Of a stretch of 64,000 bases of DNA, positions 43,591-56,589 are shown piece by piece (the stretch's first letter is position 1; every line of letters starts with the position of its first letter). The stretch is from Tubulanus polymorphus (Eukaryota > Nemertea > Palaeonemertea > Tubulaniformes > Tubulanidae): NCBI RefSeq assembly GCF_964204645.1, contig NC_134028.1:11141001-11205000 (forward strand). Direction: 5' to 3'. The notes beneath the pieces are model-generated. The model saw only the letters and a program-made list of their open reading frames with translations. It was not told the DNA's origin and made no database searches. The position numbers were made by a program, and so were the translations under genes.

Positions 43591-44340
43591 AAAAAACGCT
43601 TTGAACGAGAAAAATATATAGTTTAGAACTCGTTCCTTAAAAGATGCGAATTCTCCAAACTGCGTCTCGGTTCCCACGGCACCGTCTTAGTATCGAGACG
43701 TGGCGTCACTATCGTCCATTGTTACCAGCTAATGACAGATTTTGCCTCTACTGTCATACTAATGAAGTAGCCTAGTTTAGGACGATTCCCACTTTTTAGC
43801 CTACTTGGGATTTTAGACCCAGCGGGCTATTGCGTTCACTTGTCCATCCGTTCGTTCGTCCGTCCGTCCGTAGACGGAATCCAGTTATTTTGGGAAGTTT
43901 TGAAGACGCTTCAATGTAATGTCTTGATATTTGGGTTACACTTGTATCTACCCTAGACACATCTTCAGCCCAAAAACTGGCCCTGTCAGAATCAAGACTG
44001 GCAGCCATTGTTGTTCGCCAAAATCAGCACTTTTTACACGTTTTTGAACTTTTTGAGGGAAATTTTGAAGACGCTTTGATCAATTACCTTGATCTTTCGT
44101 ATATATTTGAATCCCCCCCCCCCCCAGGGCCCATCAGCATAACAAAAATTTGGTTGATCGGACTCAACCTTTCGACCTTTGATCCGAAAATACAATTATA
44201 CACTTACTCACATTGTATTCAAAACAGAATCAGAAAGATAAAGACATTAAAGAAATAGCTTTTCTAATAGAAATATATTTCCCAATAATTCAACATAATT
44301 CAAATTTATTCTCAAAATGCTTATCACGTGATCAACTGAG
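43591..44340 (+). repeat. Hairpin-ended repeat copy (43797-44165) plus palindrome-arm relic
   Basis: 43797-44165 matches the first part of the insertion at 5000-5390 (terminal hairpin, CGTCCGTCC tract, 'acggaatccagttattttgg'). At 44164-44195, CTCAACCTTTCGACCTTTGA resembles one arm of the Polinton terminal palindromes, without partner arm or AGTAATAGGG end. 43591-43796 shows nothing recognisable. Confidence 0.6.
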
Positions 44341-45565
44341 CCATTGCAGATGCCAGTAATCGTAACCGACATAAGCAGGGAAGCAACTGGGAGGATCTCG
44401 TATCTCGCTATCGGAATCGGAGCGCAGTCAACATGCGCTGGGCTGCGATCGCTGTTGCTCTCAGTTGCGTTGGTAGGAGTCAGTAGGCGTTGCGTTGCTT
44501 GTAGACATAAGCCAGCCTTCAGGCGATCATATTTGTTTTTAGATGCAAGAATGGCGTATTAGATGTGTATTAGATAGATCAGCTTCAAGAATATATTCCA
44601 GTCAGGTCGCTTTGTTCATCTGGTCAAAATCTTTTAATGTGTCCTTTTACAAAATCTAACTATGGCATCAGCTCTTTCAAAGATTGAGGACCAATGCTTT
44701 TGCCGATGGAAGACTGAATTTCTCTACATAGATACTGACTTACTTACAGCCGAAGTGAGCCGAAAAGATATCCCATCATCCTTAACTGCCAGTTTTTAAA
44801 TGATTGATTCAATTTTTATTTGAAACCTTATACATATATGCACTAAATATAATTTCCCTGAATGCCGGTGCCAAGATGATGTAGCTGGTGTAGCTAGTAT
44901 TATTAGAAATCATGGCCATATAAAGAAGAGTTTATGTGAACATGTGCAAATTAAACCTGTATCTATGAAGTAACTAACCTTTGATGCCGAGGTCGGCAAG
45001 TACACGTTAATTTCAATGAATATTTCTACAAACTTTTATACATATCAATAGGGTGACATATAAGTACCGCCCATAGGTACCTTTATTGAAATGGTGGCTT
45101 TCGACCAGGACTAATACTAATGTCATAGAATGTCACTGTTACTAATAATTGTATTTGCCCTCTCAAAACTTTTAAATCATTATATTACATTAACAAATGA
45201 GAAATCTGGTTGTATTAATGCAAGCAACATGACTAAATTATTTTCGACAAAACAATTTTTGACTTTCAACAAATTATCAGTAATCATAAATTACTGCTTA
45301 ATGGCTTAATGAACAACACCTTTGAATGTTATAATATGTTTAATAAGCATCACATTTAAATGTTATAATATTTGTCCCAAGCAGTTAACATTCTGGTTTG
45401 TATTTCATAATACATTCAAATTAAATAACCACATGCAATGAAAAAAGATGGAAAATCATCATACATTTGGAAACAATCCAGGTATAAATATTTGAAAAAT
45501 TATCAATATCATCAGTCCAAACTTGGACTTCACCTTTCTGCGGCTCTATTTAGATTAAATGTATC
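44341..45565. other. 3' flank of the PRPSAP-like gene, no gene seen
   Basis: Non-coding, AT-rich in parts. On the minus strand, AATAAA-type signals downstream of the stop occur near 45085 and 44810, but I cannot choose the true poly(A) site. The small ORF at 44344-44562 has no motif. Confidence 0.4.
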
Positions 45566-45724
45566 TCAATCTTCAGTGGAAATGTTTTGAAAGAGATACG
45601 ACATTGACTCATTGTTATGAATACGCCGTATTGCTTCAGACAACATGATACTGATATCGACAGTCTTTATTTTATGGCACTGCATTTTCTGTACCTCGTG
45701 CGGAACTGTGTTGGTAACCACAAC
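45566..45724 (-). CDS. PRPSAP: PRPP synthetase-associated protein, terminal exon
   Basis: Minus strand: acceptor TTATAG at 45725-45730, then 52 codons and TGA at 45566-45568. The segment begins [13 protein letters not shown], continues [18 protein letters not shown] and ends FQNISTED, the conserved C-terminus of PRPSAP/PRS-family proteins. It follows exon 53773-53919 in phase 0 across an ~8-kb intron. PRPSAPs are non-catalytic regulatory partners of ribose-phosphate pyrophosphokinase in nucleotide synthesis. The distinction from PRPS itself rests mainly on the 53773-53919 exon. Confidence 0.85.
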   Translation of the reverse strand, partial: VVVTNTVPHEVQKMQCHKIKTVDISIMLSEAIRRIHNNESMSYLFQNISTED

Positions 45725-46297
45725 CTATAATTAGATAATATCAAATTCACTTACTGAACAAATCTATATGGATGAAATTAAAAGAAATGCAAAGCAGTGC
45801 AGCAAAAACAGGTAGTGATGCACAGTCATGTCCAATGTACCACCTCTCCATAAACCGCTATACACGTTTAGCAAGGAGTTTTTTATCTGGAACAGCGGAT
45901 TGTGTTTTTATGTTTAAATATTGAAATCAATATTTTGCCAGCTCATTTGTAGCTAAGAAAATATATTTGTAGATTTTTCCTATGTCCATTAATGGATCTA
46001 ACCCTTAGTCTTTGTCACTTTTACCCGGATACAGTTTTGGCAGCTCAAGTAGGCCGTCTTGTTTATTGAGTATTTTGTATGCCCAGCGAACTGGCACTAT
46101 TTTTGAATAAGTGATGTAATAGCAATATAAACAACTCTCAACTCGCCTGCCCTCGCAACTAGTTTAGCTCTCATCAGGTAATTAGTGTCTTAATAGGTCA
46201 TTAAGATTTGGATGAACCAATCGCTAGAAGTTTTGGTCACTAATTTCTTGATGGGAGTGTCTTAATCAACTTGGTTTTTGGCAGCACAGATTTGATC

Positions 46298-46772
46298 ACT
46301 CTGTGCCTGCTATCCAACTGATAAAGACGTAAAATAAACTGGTATTAACACATAAATTCAATCGTTTGAATTTTCAGGTGAGTTACCTCAATTTTTCATA
46401 GTTAAATCTTTACATATGTTTTGGCATAAATGTGTACCTAGGCTTAGCTGAGATATCAGACCTTTATGTATTACGTAAATTAGGTACTGAGAGTCAATTT
46501 TTATAGATTAGGTATTTAATCTAAAATGACAGCTAATGATTATTTGTTTGTAGAAATAGGCCTTTGTATTAAGTATGTAGTAAAAGAAAAGTCATTTTAG
46601 GACAATCTCAGTTACGAGCTGATGAAGTATGAGTAATCAAGTAGTATAATATTCGATTCTATTCTGTGTATACTGTAACTAATTATCATAATACTCTGTG
46701 CCTGCTATCCAACTGATTAAGACGTAAGATAAACTGGTATTAACACATAAATTCAATCGTTTGAATTTTCAG
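46298..46772 (+). repeat. 80-bp direct repeat, copies at 46298-46377 and 46693-46772
   Basis: The two copies differ at about two bases, start ACTCTGTGCCTGCTATCC and end GAATTTTCAG, and are 395 bp apart. They lie inside the large PRPSAP intron. The intervening 315 bp has no ORF. It could be a local duplication or the remains of an LTR-like unit. Confidence 0.7.
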
Positions 46773-49700
46773 TTTTGTGAAATTTGCAACGCGTAAAAAG
46801 TCCGTTGCTAAACACGCTTTCAAACAATAGTTATTTCAAAAGAAATTGCATTCGAAATGTATTGAGCAAGAGGCCCATTGACCACGAGGTATTGGTAGAT
46901 TATACTATGTAAGGTGGTTTATGTTTTCCCTCTGCATGTAAATGTACAGACAGTGCGTTTTGCAGGACCACAGACCTTACGTTAATTTGTTGCAACATAC
47001 AACTTTCATTCATGTTAAAATGAATAAGTTGGTGGGATAACTGTCAAGTTTCGATAACATCGCATGATAAACTTTTGAAGCGATAACAAAGTTGAAGCAT
47101 CGTTTTGCAATTACTTAATGCAGATCTTGGGGCCAATTAATAACATCATCCATCATAACATATTGAATTTTTCACAGACTGCAATTTACATTAAAGGGTA
47201 ACTGACACTTTTTTTTTCAAAATATGATGTATTCTATTGATCTATACACTCATCTTCAACCGTTCTGTCCCAAAATGTTTAGTTTACGCGCAATTTGAGA
47301 TTTTGTAACAAGATTTTTGACCTCATTTCGTTGTTTACATCGCTTACTGTTCAGCGCCGGCTAAATCAGCAGGTGCGTGCTGCAACGTCATTACAGGCAG
47401 AGCTGAGAAATAGCGTCTATAGAAATGCGTTGAATATTGAGCAAACTGCGTGTATTTTCTGTTATATCTCAATGCCAGATTGTTTTACAGCTTTGAAACT
47501 GGCTAGGGAGGTAAAAGGATCTATTGTCTATTGCATAAACCTATTTCAAAGAATCAATGAGTAATTTGAATAGGCTAAATCGATCAAATTGAAGATGCAG
47601 ATCTCAATCCGCTGCTATGAAGCTATTAAAGTAGACTATGCTAAGTTCTCAGCACTGTTACTGCTGCTCCATAGTTCACCTATAGTTCAGCACCACAAGC
47701 ATACTACACAGTGTCTTATGCGATCACAGATTTCGATCTCGCTAAAGAATAAATAGATTCATATTCGTTTACTATTTACTATTTTTCATAGTCATTTAAG
47801 AATTAAGTAGTTTGAAAACTAACATTTCAAAAATCTACAAAAACTTTCATAAATTTCTACAGCCTTTACAACAAATATTCAAAGGATTAACGTTTTTCGA
47901 TTAAAGTTTCACGCTGCAGAAGAATTTTGATAGATTACATCACAAATCTTTCACAAACATTATTTCTTAATTTTAAAATAGGATGGATGAGGAAATATTC
48001 TAATTTTGTGACCAAAGCCGCTACCAATACGAGGTATATTTCAAGAAGAGAATTGAAATTGTTCTTGCGGCTAATTCTGTCTAAGTTTCATCAGTTCATA
48101 AGTCAAAATATTCTTAGATCTAACCATAATCTTACTTTCCTTCACTAAATGATAATACAAAACGATGATTTAAACATCCGTGTTCCTTGCTGTCTACTAG
48201 AAAATGCCATGGACGGCTATTCAAATCCTATTCTTGCGCTTTGTTTGAACGGATATGGTCCGTTCAACAGCTAATTATAAGCATAAATATGTAGACTTTC
48301 AAAATCAAGAGGCATTTTGTCTCAATTCGAATGCCAAATAGGTATAAAATTAAGTTGAATTGCTCTTGTAGCTTATTTCCTATTCATTTCTATAGACATC
48401 ATTTCCGAGCCGTTACTTTAGTGACGTAGTTCTATTAATAGGCACAGTACCACGCGTTCAGCAGAAGCAATGTATACACTGAACAGGTGCGCGAACATCA
48501 AAATCATCAATTCTGACTAGATTGAAAAGATTTTTCCAATTATGAAATCACCTAGCCTTACTATATACTATAATATATCGTTTAGTGTAAAAAGTAGAAA
48601 ATCTTTAAAAAAGTGTCTCTTCGTAAAAATGTAATTCTTTATATATTTCAATTATAGCTACGTAACCGGATAGAAACAACATCACTGCCGTTTAAGAGTG
48701 GTTTCGTAGAGCGCTGAAGGCCCTGCGACCCCTTAAATTTGTCTAATGCCCTGTTCAAAAAGTGTGTCGTCAAAAATACTGTCCACTGCACCACCCACTC
48801 GCAGACAGCCTTGCTGATGTCTCCCTGAATTCCCTGTGGTAGTGTTGTCATAAAACATGGCATCTCTGCACTAGCCGGCATTCGGAAGAATTTGTTCAAA
48901 CCTATACAAAAGAAGCCCAGATGCCTAGTTTATAAAACAGTTGAATTTTCTGGATTTCAATAAGAGCCTATATACATTTCTGGAAAAGGTCACATTCATC
49001 GCCAAAAATAGTTTTAAAAAATCCTAAAGGGCAGAAAACAATTTCAACAAGAAACAAAATTCTTAATATGGACTTTCCTAAACTTACATGAGTGTATACT
49101 TAATCAACATCAAAATTAAACATTGGTACTCTCGGGATAGAGAATATAAGCAGAACAAATGAAAAATAGTGAAAACTGTTGGATTGAATTCAAATGATGG
49201 GAGAAGACTGACTTTTTACAGATAATTAGATCGAAAATAAGGACGCTAGAAATATCAAGAAAAAAAAAACGTCTTTTTCAAATTATGAATGGAAACGCAT
49301 AGGCCTACCTATCTTCGGCATGGAGTTTTGGCAGAATTTCAGAGAATCCATGCTTCAAGTAATCAAAAAAGCCTAAGATGTCCCCCTTGATTGAATTCAG
49401 AAGTTTTCATGAAAATCTGTCTATTGCTACGATTTCCATCACACACAGCTGCATGATGATTCATCATGCATGGTAGTGGGTTTTCCCCACTGACTCAAAT
49501 AAACTCTCCACGTTCATGGTGTGACGATTTCTATACACTGTGTACGAAGTTTGATAGACAATTTATTTTCGTAAATTGAACAATGTCTAAGTTCCCAATT
49601 TTACTGCCCTTCTATAAAATTCACTGCTTTTCACGGCCAGCCGCAACGAACCCTGGCAGTTGAATCATTTGCAGGCACGAGGTGCGCTTTTCATATACAT

Positions 49701-52029
49701 GCACGGATCAATACATCACATAGCAGCGAGTCTGTCACGAGCACGTGTGTGAAGCATGAATATATGTAAAAGGGCATGCGTTCTTCCGAAACGAAATGTA
49801 GTTCCAACAACAAATAAATATCTAAATTGATAAATAAGCAATCGATTCCGATGAAATTCAATCGAGTTAGAGCTTTTATAACTGCATTGAATGTTTTAAA
49901 AGTTCCGAAGAGAAACTGAGCCTAGTTTGGAAGTTATTTTGTACAAAAGGAAGAAAGTTTCATATGCGATAAAATGGACTTCGCTAAAGCGAAAGTCCAT
50001 AAAAATTCAGATAATTCTTTGAGTTGCTAAAAGCATGTTCATACTGCAAAAAAAACATCGTAATTATTACAACTGCACATGTTTTAGTTGCTTCTTGAAT
50101 TATCATGGTGGTTCATTGTTAGTGTCAGGAATCTGTCCTCCTCAAATGGCCTGCACTTACGAAACACTTATGATATTTTAGGACCTGTCTTCTATATACC
50201 TTGCCTTTAGCCTCATTTGCAATAAATATGCCCGTTTGAATAAGCGCTACGCCGAGATTTGGGACTGGATCCGTCCCTGATTACTTATACTCAGTAAGTG
50301 TGACTTTATTTTAAGATTTTGACTATTGTCCCAAAAAATCCAAAGTTTTACTATGTACAGAGGTTAATCATTTTGAATCATTTTCGAAAATAGTGTTGTA
50401 TCATTAACTCAATCTAATGCTTTTGTTGCAACAATGAAACAGACTGAGACCATACTTCCTTGTGACTTTGTTTCTCCATTCTAACATGGACGTATAAAAT
50501 AGTTTATACGTCCATGGTTCTAATGAGCTTAAAAGTTGATCTAGTCGGCCACCTATCTACCCTGTACATTATTATTTTTAAAATCATGATCAAGCTAACA
50601 ATAACAGACCCGGCAGCAAAAGAAATGAAGTGATTACAAATGTAACCAGCCGTTACTATATTTTATAATTAATGATTAATCTTGAATACGCAGTTAGAGT
50701 TAAAGTTTGACATGAAATCAAAAGGTACAGCGGCTGATGCCTTATCTGTATCCCGTACGATACTGCCACCTTGCAAAATTCCTGTGCTAGCGCCAACAAC
50801 TATTTCCGTACAGCGCTGCCACCTAACACTTTAATACTTCCAATACATGTAGGGTCAATATTCATTCCTTCAGTAGTTACTAATTCAATAGTTATGCACA
50901 GTGCAATATTCTATCTTTGTGAAATAAAAGATTATTAGAATATTAAGATGTTTTTTCTTTCAATAAGTTCTTTCAATAATTAATAGTAATCTCTTCATCA
51001 ATTATCTAATTTCAATCACATGTCATTACGAATTGTGACCCAACTCTAATGATTTCATTTTTAATGTTTAATTTTTACAAATATTGTTGACAATATTATT
51101 ATTGACTTGATATACATTTAAATGTTTAATTCAAGAAACCAAACAACATTGACTCTCCTATAGAATTAGTTTTCAATGTTCATGGAATAAATAATTAACC
51201 AGGTATTGTTTTTGTTTTCAAGATAGGCACTTGCTGTGGTGAGAGCTAGACTTGCCGAGGATTGTTTCCGCCATCCACAGAAAGTCTGAAAGTAACTAGG
51301 TTCGATGATCCAGTTATTTAATTTTACTGATTAAAGACAAATAAGTGAAATTTTTTTCAATAAGGCCGTTCCCAGGTTGTCATTTATATACTTAAGTATC
51401 AGTTTGAAAGTAGACCTCAAAAAGTAGGAATTAGAGGGTATCTGACCTTTAAATCCCGGTAATTAGATTGTTTGTGAAACGATGATTTTTAGTGTTTCAT
51501 CTCGTATCCGACTTGTTAAAGATTGCAATCGGAGATCAAAATTTTCAAATTTTATCGAACTGTGGATATCTAAGTAATTCAAAGATCAATATCAGGTGTG
51601 AATAGAACATTCAACAGCATGTGATTAGTTTTATATTAGTGATCTGCAATGTCGCAGAGGATATTTCTTGGGTGTAGACTTGACACCCAGCATATTTTTC
51701 ACCTGATCGCTATAATTTGGATTGAACACTTTAAGAGATTCAAGTGTTTCTGAACGTGTTATTTGTTAGATATACATAGTTATCAGATCAGTTATTTTCC
51801 ATATTAAAATGGTTGTTTCAAATTCAGTGCAACTGGAGATCGATGCATAATGACATTTTTTTTTAAATTATTTAAGTGGATCATTTTGAAACTGACAGTG
51901 TGGTGTACTTGGATTTTTTCTACAAGTTGTTTGCACTGGACTTTCGGTGTATGTGTGGACTGCTGGAATGGTTATCATAACGCATATGATTGGAGCTGTA
52001 TTTTCAGTGTGTGAATTTGTTCATTTCTA
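46773..52029. other. Intronic DNA of the PRPSAP-like gene, no gene supported
   Basis: About 5 kb of host DNA with only short, motif-free ORFs (for example 47295-47564 plus and 48648-48899 minus). A small hairpin (ATGGACTTCGC/GCGAAAGTCCAT) lies near 49975-50001. Confidence 0.4.
50485..50516. repeat. 32-bp palindrome, copy 2
   Basis: CATGGACGTATAAAAT then AGTTTATACGTCCATG; near-identical to the palindrome at 14423-14446 and its CATG flanks. Confidence 0.7.
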
Positions 52030-53480
52030 TTACAAGAGCCCCAAGGGGCACTAGCTTATCATAAAATGTGGGTTATATTTGTCAAAGTACACTCCCAGCT
52101 TAGAGTCAATACCTATAATTTACGCAATACAATCGTGTTTTGGTAAGTAGCACAAACAGCGACTGGAGCTGGCAGGAACAAATACCTTTGATAAATCTTA
52201 AGTCTTGGTCTTATCAATTTGAATGCGGAATAAAATTGAATTTTCAGAATTTGCTTTATAAAACAAAATTGAATTGGATTTGATGTGTAATTTGTGCAAT
52301 AAAGAAAAATTGAATTGGAATTTTGCAGAATAAAATTTGATTTAATTTGCACTTGATCACATGGCTAATTAGCATATCAAGGTCATCCATCCGATTTAAG
52401 AAAAAGCAATTTTCCTGGACTTCGCATAAATGTCAATAATATTTTCAAAGTCAACTAAAGATTTCACAGAAATCGATCTTGAAATGCTGTTTTAGATCTT
52501 AAGATAAAACCCTGAAGTAAAACGGTAGACAATACTGCGGGTTCATATGGACACCTGCTGATCTCTGCGGCTAAGTCAATCATAGAGGAGAAAAAAAGCT
52601 CATATGAATTTTAACGAGGCCCTTTTTCAAAATTCAGCTTCATAGGGGTTGGAGAATGGATAATGCTCTAATGAATGATTAGTATGAATATATGCTCAGT
52701 TGCACAGTCAAAGAGCCTTTGCTCTGGGAACCATGTCATTTAAATTTGCTCCATTTGTATAGTAATAGGCTCAGCCTATGGCTGGCCTAATAAAACTGAC
52801 TGTGTAAGTCCTGCGTTCAATGGAATAAATTTCGAGTGATTATCATCAGCTGCTAGGAAGAGATTCCCCTAATCCGGTTTATTTTTAGTCATCAAGAAGG
52901 TGCATCAGAAGAAAACCCGTTATTGCTAACGTGCAGCTTTATTTTCAATCGTTTTTTAGATAATGCATCACTGCTTGACCCCTTCTCACCTGCCACATAA
53001 GTTTCTACCAAAAGCCATTAGAAATTAACAAGAGCCCATGGGGCACTATGGCGAGCCTATCACATTCGCTTTTCCTAAATGATGCTGGGTGTTATTTGCC
53101 AAATTCTCTCAATACCATTACACAGTACAATCGAGTTTTTAAAGTAACATTGCTAACACAGACAGGGAGATGGCAGGAATGAATACCCCGTACCTCAGAT
53201 CAATCTTTTTCATTTGTCTAATAAATTTGAGTGCGGAATAGAATAAAATTCGATGTTACAGAATCACAGAAGAACTTTGCTTTCTGATTGGCTATATACA
53301 ACTGATATTTTGCATTCAAGATTTTTGCAACAAATTTCCTGTAAATTTCAATGAGGCCTTTTACAAAATTTGGCTTCCTAGGAATAAGAGAAAGGATAAC
53401 GCTTGAATTCGTGATAATGTATAAATATATTTCCAGTTGCACAGTGAAAAAGCCTTTGATCTATGTCATTTAAACTTTGT
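52030..53480 (+). repeat. Dispersed repeat S, two copies (about 52030-52700 and 53030-53480)
   Basis: Copies start with ACAAGAGCCC(C/A)(A/T)(A/G)GGGGCACT and share 'ggtcatccatccgattt', 'tcaactaaagatttcac', 'atcgatcttgaaat', 'cacctgctgat' and 'gaggccctttttcaaaattc' in whole or part. Further copies are at 54950-55150 (partial) and 59750-60250. They do not code for a protein. Confidence 0.65.
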
Positions 53481-53772
53481 ATAGTAATGGCTGGCTTAAA
53501 AATCGGTCAAATTAAATCATCCGTTATGAAGCAGAGAACATCAAGAACATATCGGACCCAAGTTTTAGAAGGGATATTAGTCTACACAGGTTAAAATCTC
53601 TGTAATTCCATAATCTCTGTAATTCACGTTACCTTACTATTCATAGATCAATAACAGTTTCAACTAAGTATATCATATCACAACTGATACAAGGAATTTT
53701 GTATACTCCACAATGACGGTTTGCACTGTGTGTAGCAAACTTAGCTCTACCCAAACAATACCACATACTAAC

Positions 53773-53919
53773 CTCATCAATACACGATTCTTCGATAAGT
53801 CTTGGAGCATCCATAGACAACAATCCATGAGTAGCCATAACAAAGATCTTATAAGCTCCTCTTTCTTTTAAAACTTCGGCCGCAGCCACAAATGCTTCCA
53901 CATCATCAATCAAATCATC
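53773..53919 (-). CDS. PRPSAP: PRPP synthetase-associated protein, internal exon
   Basis: 147 nt, 49 codons, phase 0. The acceptor CATTTTAG ends at 53920 and the donor GAG|GTTAGT lies at 53772/53773. It reads [20 protein letters not shown], then [12 protein letters not shown] and a [10 protein letters not shown] end. The insertion-free DD-x2-DD region and ATHGLLS favour PRPSAP over catalytic PRPS. The longer open frame running to 53641 reads into the intron. Confidence 0.88.
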
Positions 53920-55280
53920 CTAAAATGAAAAAAACAATAATTTATAGTTACAAATATATAGTAGGGTAGGTTCCAGTACGGAATTTTTTTTTGCAGTGAA
54001 AAATGAGGACTTCAGATGAAGTTTTGAAGTAACAGTGGAACTATCTAAAGTATGATAACTTATATTGATGTACAGTGTATATATAGGTTACTCAGTGACA
54101 TGAAGTTGAAGGCATTGTCAATAAACCACTTTCACAAACTATTACAAACTCACAAACCAAACCATTTGTTGCCAATACATTTATTACTCGATTTTTGAAC
54201 TACACACATGCACTAATAAACATTAGTGAACATTAATGAACATTAAACTAAATGATTGATTGAAAATTTCAAAACAGCCACGAACCAACACCAACCATAC
54301 TTTAGAAGAATGTGAAATGAACAAAAAATATAGCTGCAACGCAGCGATAACAGATTTTCTGAGCTGCAACTGCACTCGTACTATCGTATAACATTGGCTG
54401 CACATTATTTTGTCGCACAATCTGGAGAGACACCATATTGAATCCATCAAATAACACAGGCTTAATTTGTGGTACTGCGAAAATGATAGAAACAGGAAAT
54501 ACTTGTTACGTAATTCAGAACATCAATGGCAATTCAATTATCATGTCAAATTCCTTCCAAATTCTCAATTCCTGACTCAAATTATATCCTAGAAAATTGA
54601 GTTTTTTTGCACTAAATTCATGTTTGATACTATGTCAAATAATCAAACGTTTAATGTTTATCAATATTTTTTTATTTGATAATTATTTATATTTAATTTC
54701 TTTATTGTACAAAAGCAAAAATGTTTTTAGTCATTATGGAGCTATAAAGGTATTTTGAATTTGAACTGTCTTAGATCATCCTCGCTTGCCTGGTTTTGAT
54801 TGCGTCCTGCCGAAGCTCACGCCTAAACAAAGCCTGGCCGCAGACCCTTCATTACTCTATCATTACACTTCCTAAGATTTCTTTGTGGACAGTTTGCCGC
54901 TCAGCAGCCACAAGTCTATGTATTAAGCCCATCAGATGTTATTCACCGGCAGGTTCGCTCTATCAATACCAAGCATCTAATGGTATTGCTGACAAAGGTA
55001 AACCAAAAAACCTGGATAACACTTGAATGCATGATTTATATGAATATGTGGTCAGTTGTACAGTGAAAAAGCCTTGGAAACCATGTCATTTAAATTCGCT
55101 CAATTTGATAGAAATAAAAGGTTCAGCCTACAGCTGGCCTAAAAATGTAACGATACAGAGCAAATGTACAGGTTGGCATGTATGCCCAATATTTATAAGA
55201 AAATCAAAAACTATATATATGTAGATAAGGAACCTTGGCCATTATCATAGCTGAGAGGTAAAATATCATTTGATACTTAC

Positions 55281-55351
55281 AACAACAATAGCTATTCTTC
55301 CACCAACGTCTCCAACCACATTAATTGGTGGTTTTTCTTTCGCTTGCAGAA
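55281..55351 (-). CDS. PRPSAP: PRPP synthetase-associated protein, internal exon
   Basis: 71 nt. The acceptor ATTTTTCAG ends at 55352 and the donor GTT|GTAAGT lies at 55280/55281. After a split first codon it reads LQAKEKPPINVVGDVGGRIA plus IVV, the conserved lead into the PRPP-binding-loop-like region, and joins the next exon (53773-53919) in frame. Earlier exons are not visible to the right in this window; that side is filled with retrotransposons, so they lie beyond it or in short exons I cannot detect. Confidence 0.85.
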
Positions 55352-56589
55352 CTGAAAAATATTGTACTAAAAGCTATAGCTGTTGGTATTTTTAGGTAAT
55401 TATCCCACAGTATAATACATAAGATGGTAATGGATAATTGATAACAATATAACTATTCAAGATTAAACCTACGAAGAAATGGGATTTGTCTATTTACCCC
55501 CAGAATGGCCTATCAAGCATTCCCAGCATTTTGGTATAGTTTCATGATTTACACACAATATCTAATATGATATCAAATAATTATCATCATAAATATTCAG
55601 GATATTTAGGAAGACACCAGGAGGCAAGGTTAACTACAATCAATGTCCCTCTGTCCATAGTCATTCAATTTGTAATTAGCTCATCGGTTTACGAAAATCT
55701 TAAATTGTTGTAAATCTGGCAAGTTATGCTTTTGTATTTACTACCAGGAGACCAATGTCGCTCGAAAAAGAAGTCGATAAAAGGGGTTATCGGGTACAGG
55801 TAGCACGATAAAGGATTCCAGTGATAGAATTAGACTTTTAGAAGATAGAATAACCAGGTTGGAGGTAATTTTGACGACTCCTAGATCAGAGAATCAGGAC
55901 AATTTAAGTGCAAGGTTCTCTGCGCAGAACTCAAGAAAGGTAAATAGCGGTCCCGCAGGCATTTCCGGTCCAACTGTAAACATTGACTCAGTTAATAATC
56001 CCCTGGCGATTGACAAATGCATATGCTTCCACTCCTAGTGCCGGACAGTCTTCTCAGTCCTTACAAGCCTTTTTGGTGAAAAAGGACGCATTGCAATAAG
56101 TTCGGCTGGACGGTGCTCAGAGTTGTGTGAGTCAAAAGTGGGCTTTAAAAATAGGAACGGGAACTGGTGTCGGTTTTGGGTTAGGTGGCCGGTTACACTG
56201 AAACCGCCTTTAAATAGTTGTACACCCAGGACAATGTCAATGGTAGTTCACCCACTGACCTTAGTCAACTCTGATTATTTTGGCTGCTCAAATGAACTTC
56301 ATACAATCGGAATTTACCAGTGTTTTGGTACATAGTTCATGCGATGACACAGCAAAGCTGTTCAGAACATTTCTCCAGACCAAAAATTGAGAAACTTACA
56401 AACTGCAGCACATATAGCCAATTTGAATTATCAAAGCGATTACCATCTGTTGGTGGTTATCAACAGAACTTTTCACACGGATTCCGAGGAGGCGCTGGTA
56501 ATTTGTCACGGGATTTCCCAACTACTAGATCCAAGAAGGACAATAATAGGAATGAACGCGTATAGTAAGCTCTAAATGTTAAATTCGGC

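Noticed and set aside
48648-48899. 83-aa minus-strand ORF in the PRPSAP intron
   Set aside because: No recognisable domain, no supporting splice sites and no second copy; treated as a chance ORF.
49975-50001. Hairpin ATGGACTTCGC/GCGAAAGTCCAT as a terminator or small RNA
   Set aside because: Single short inverted repeat in host intron DNA without neighbouring signals; too weak to call.
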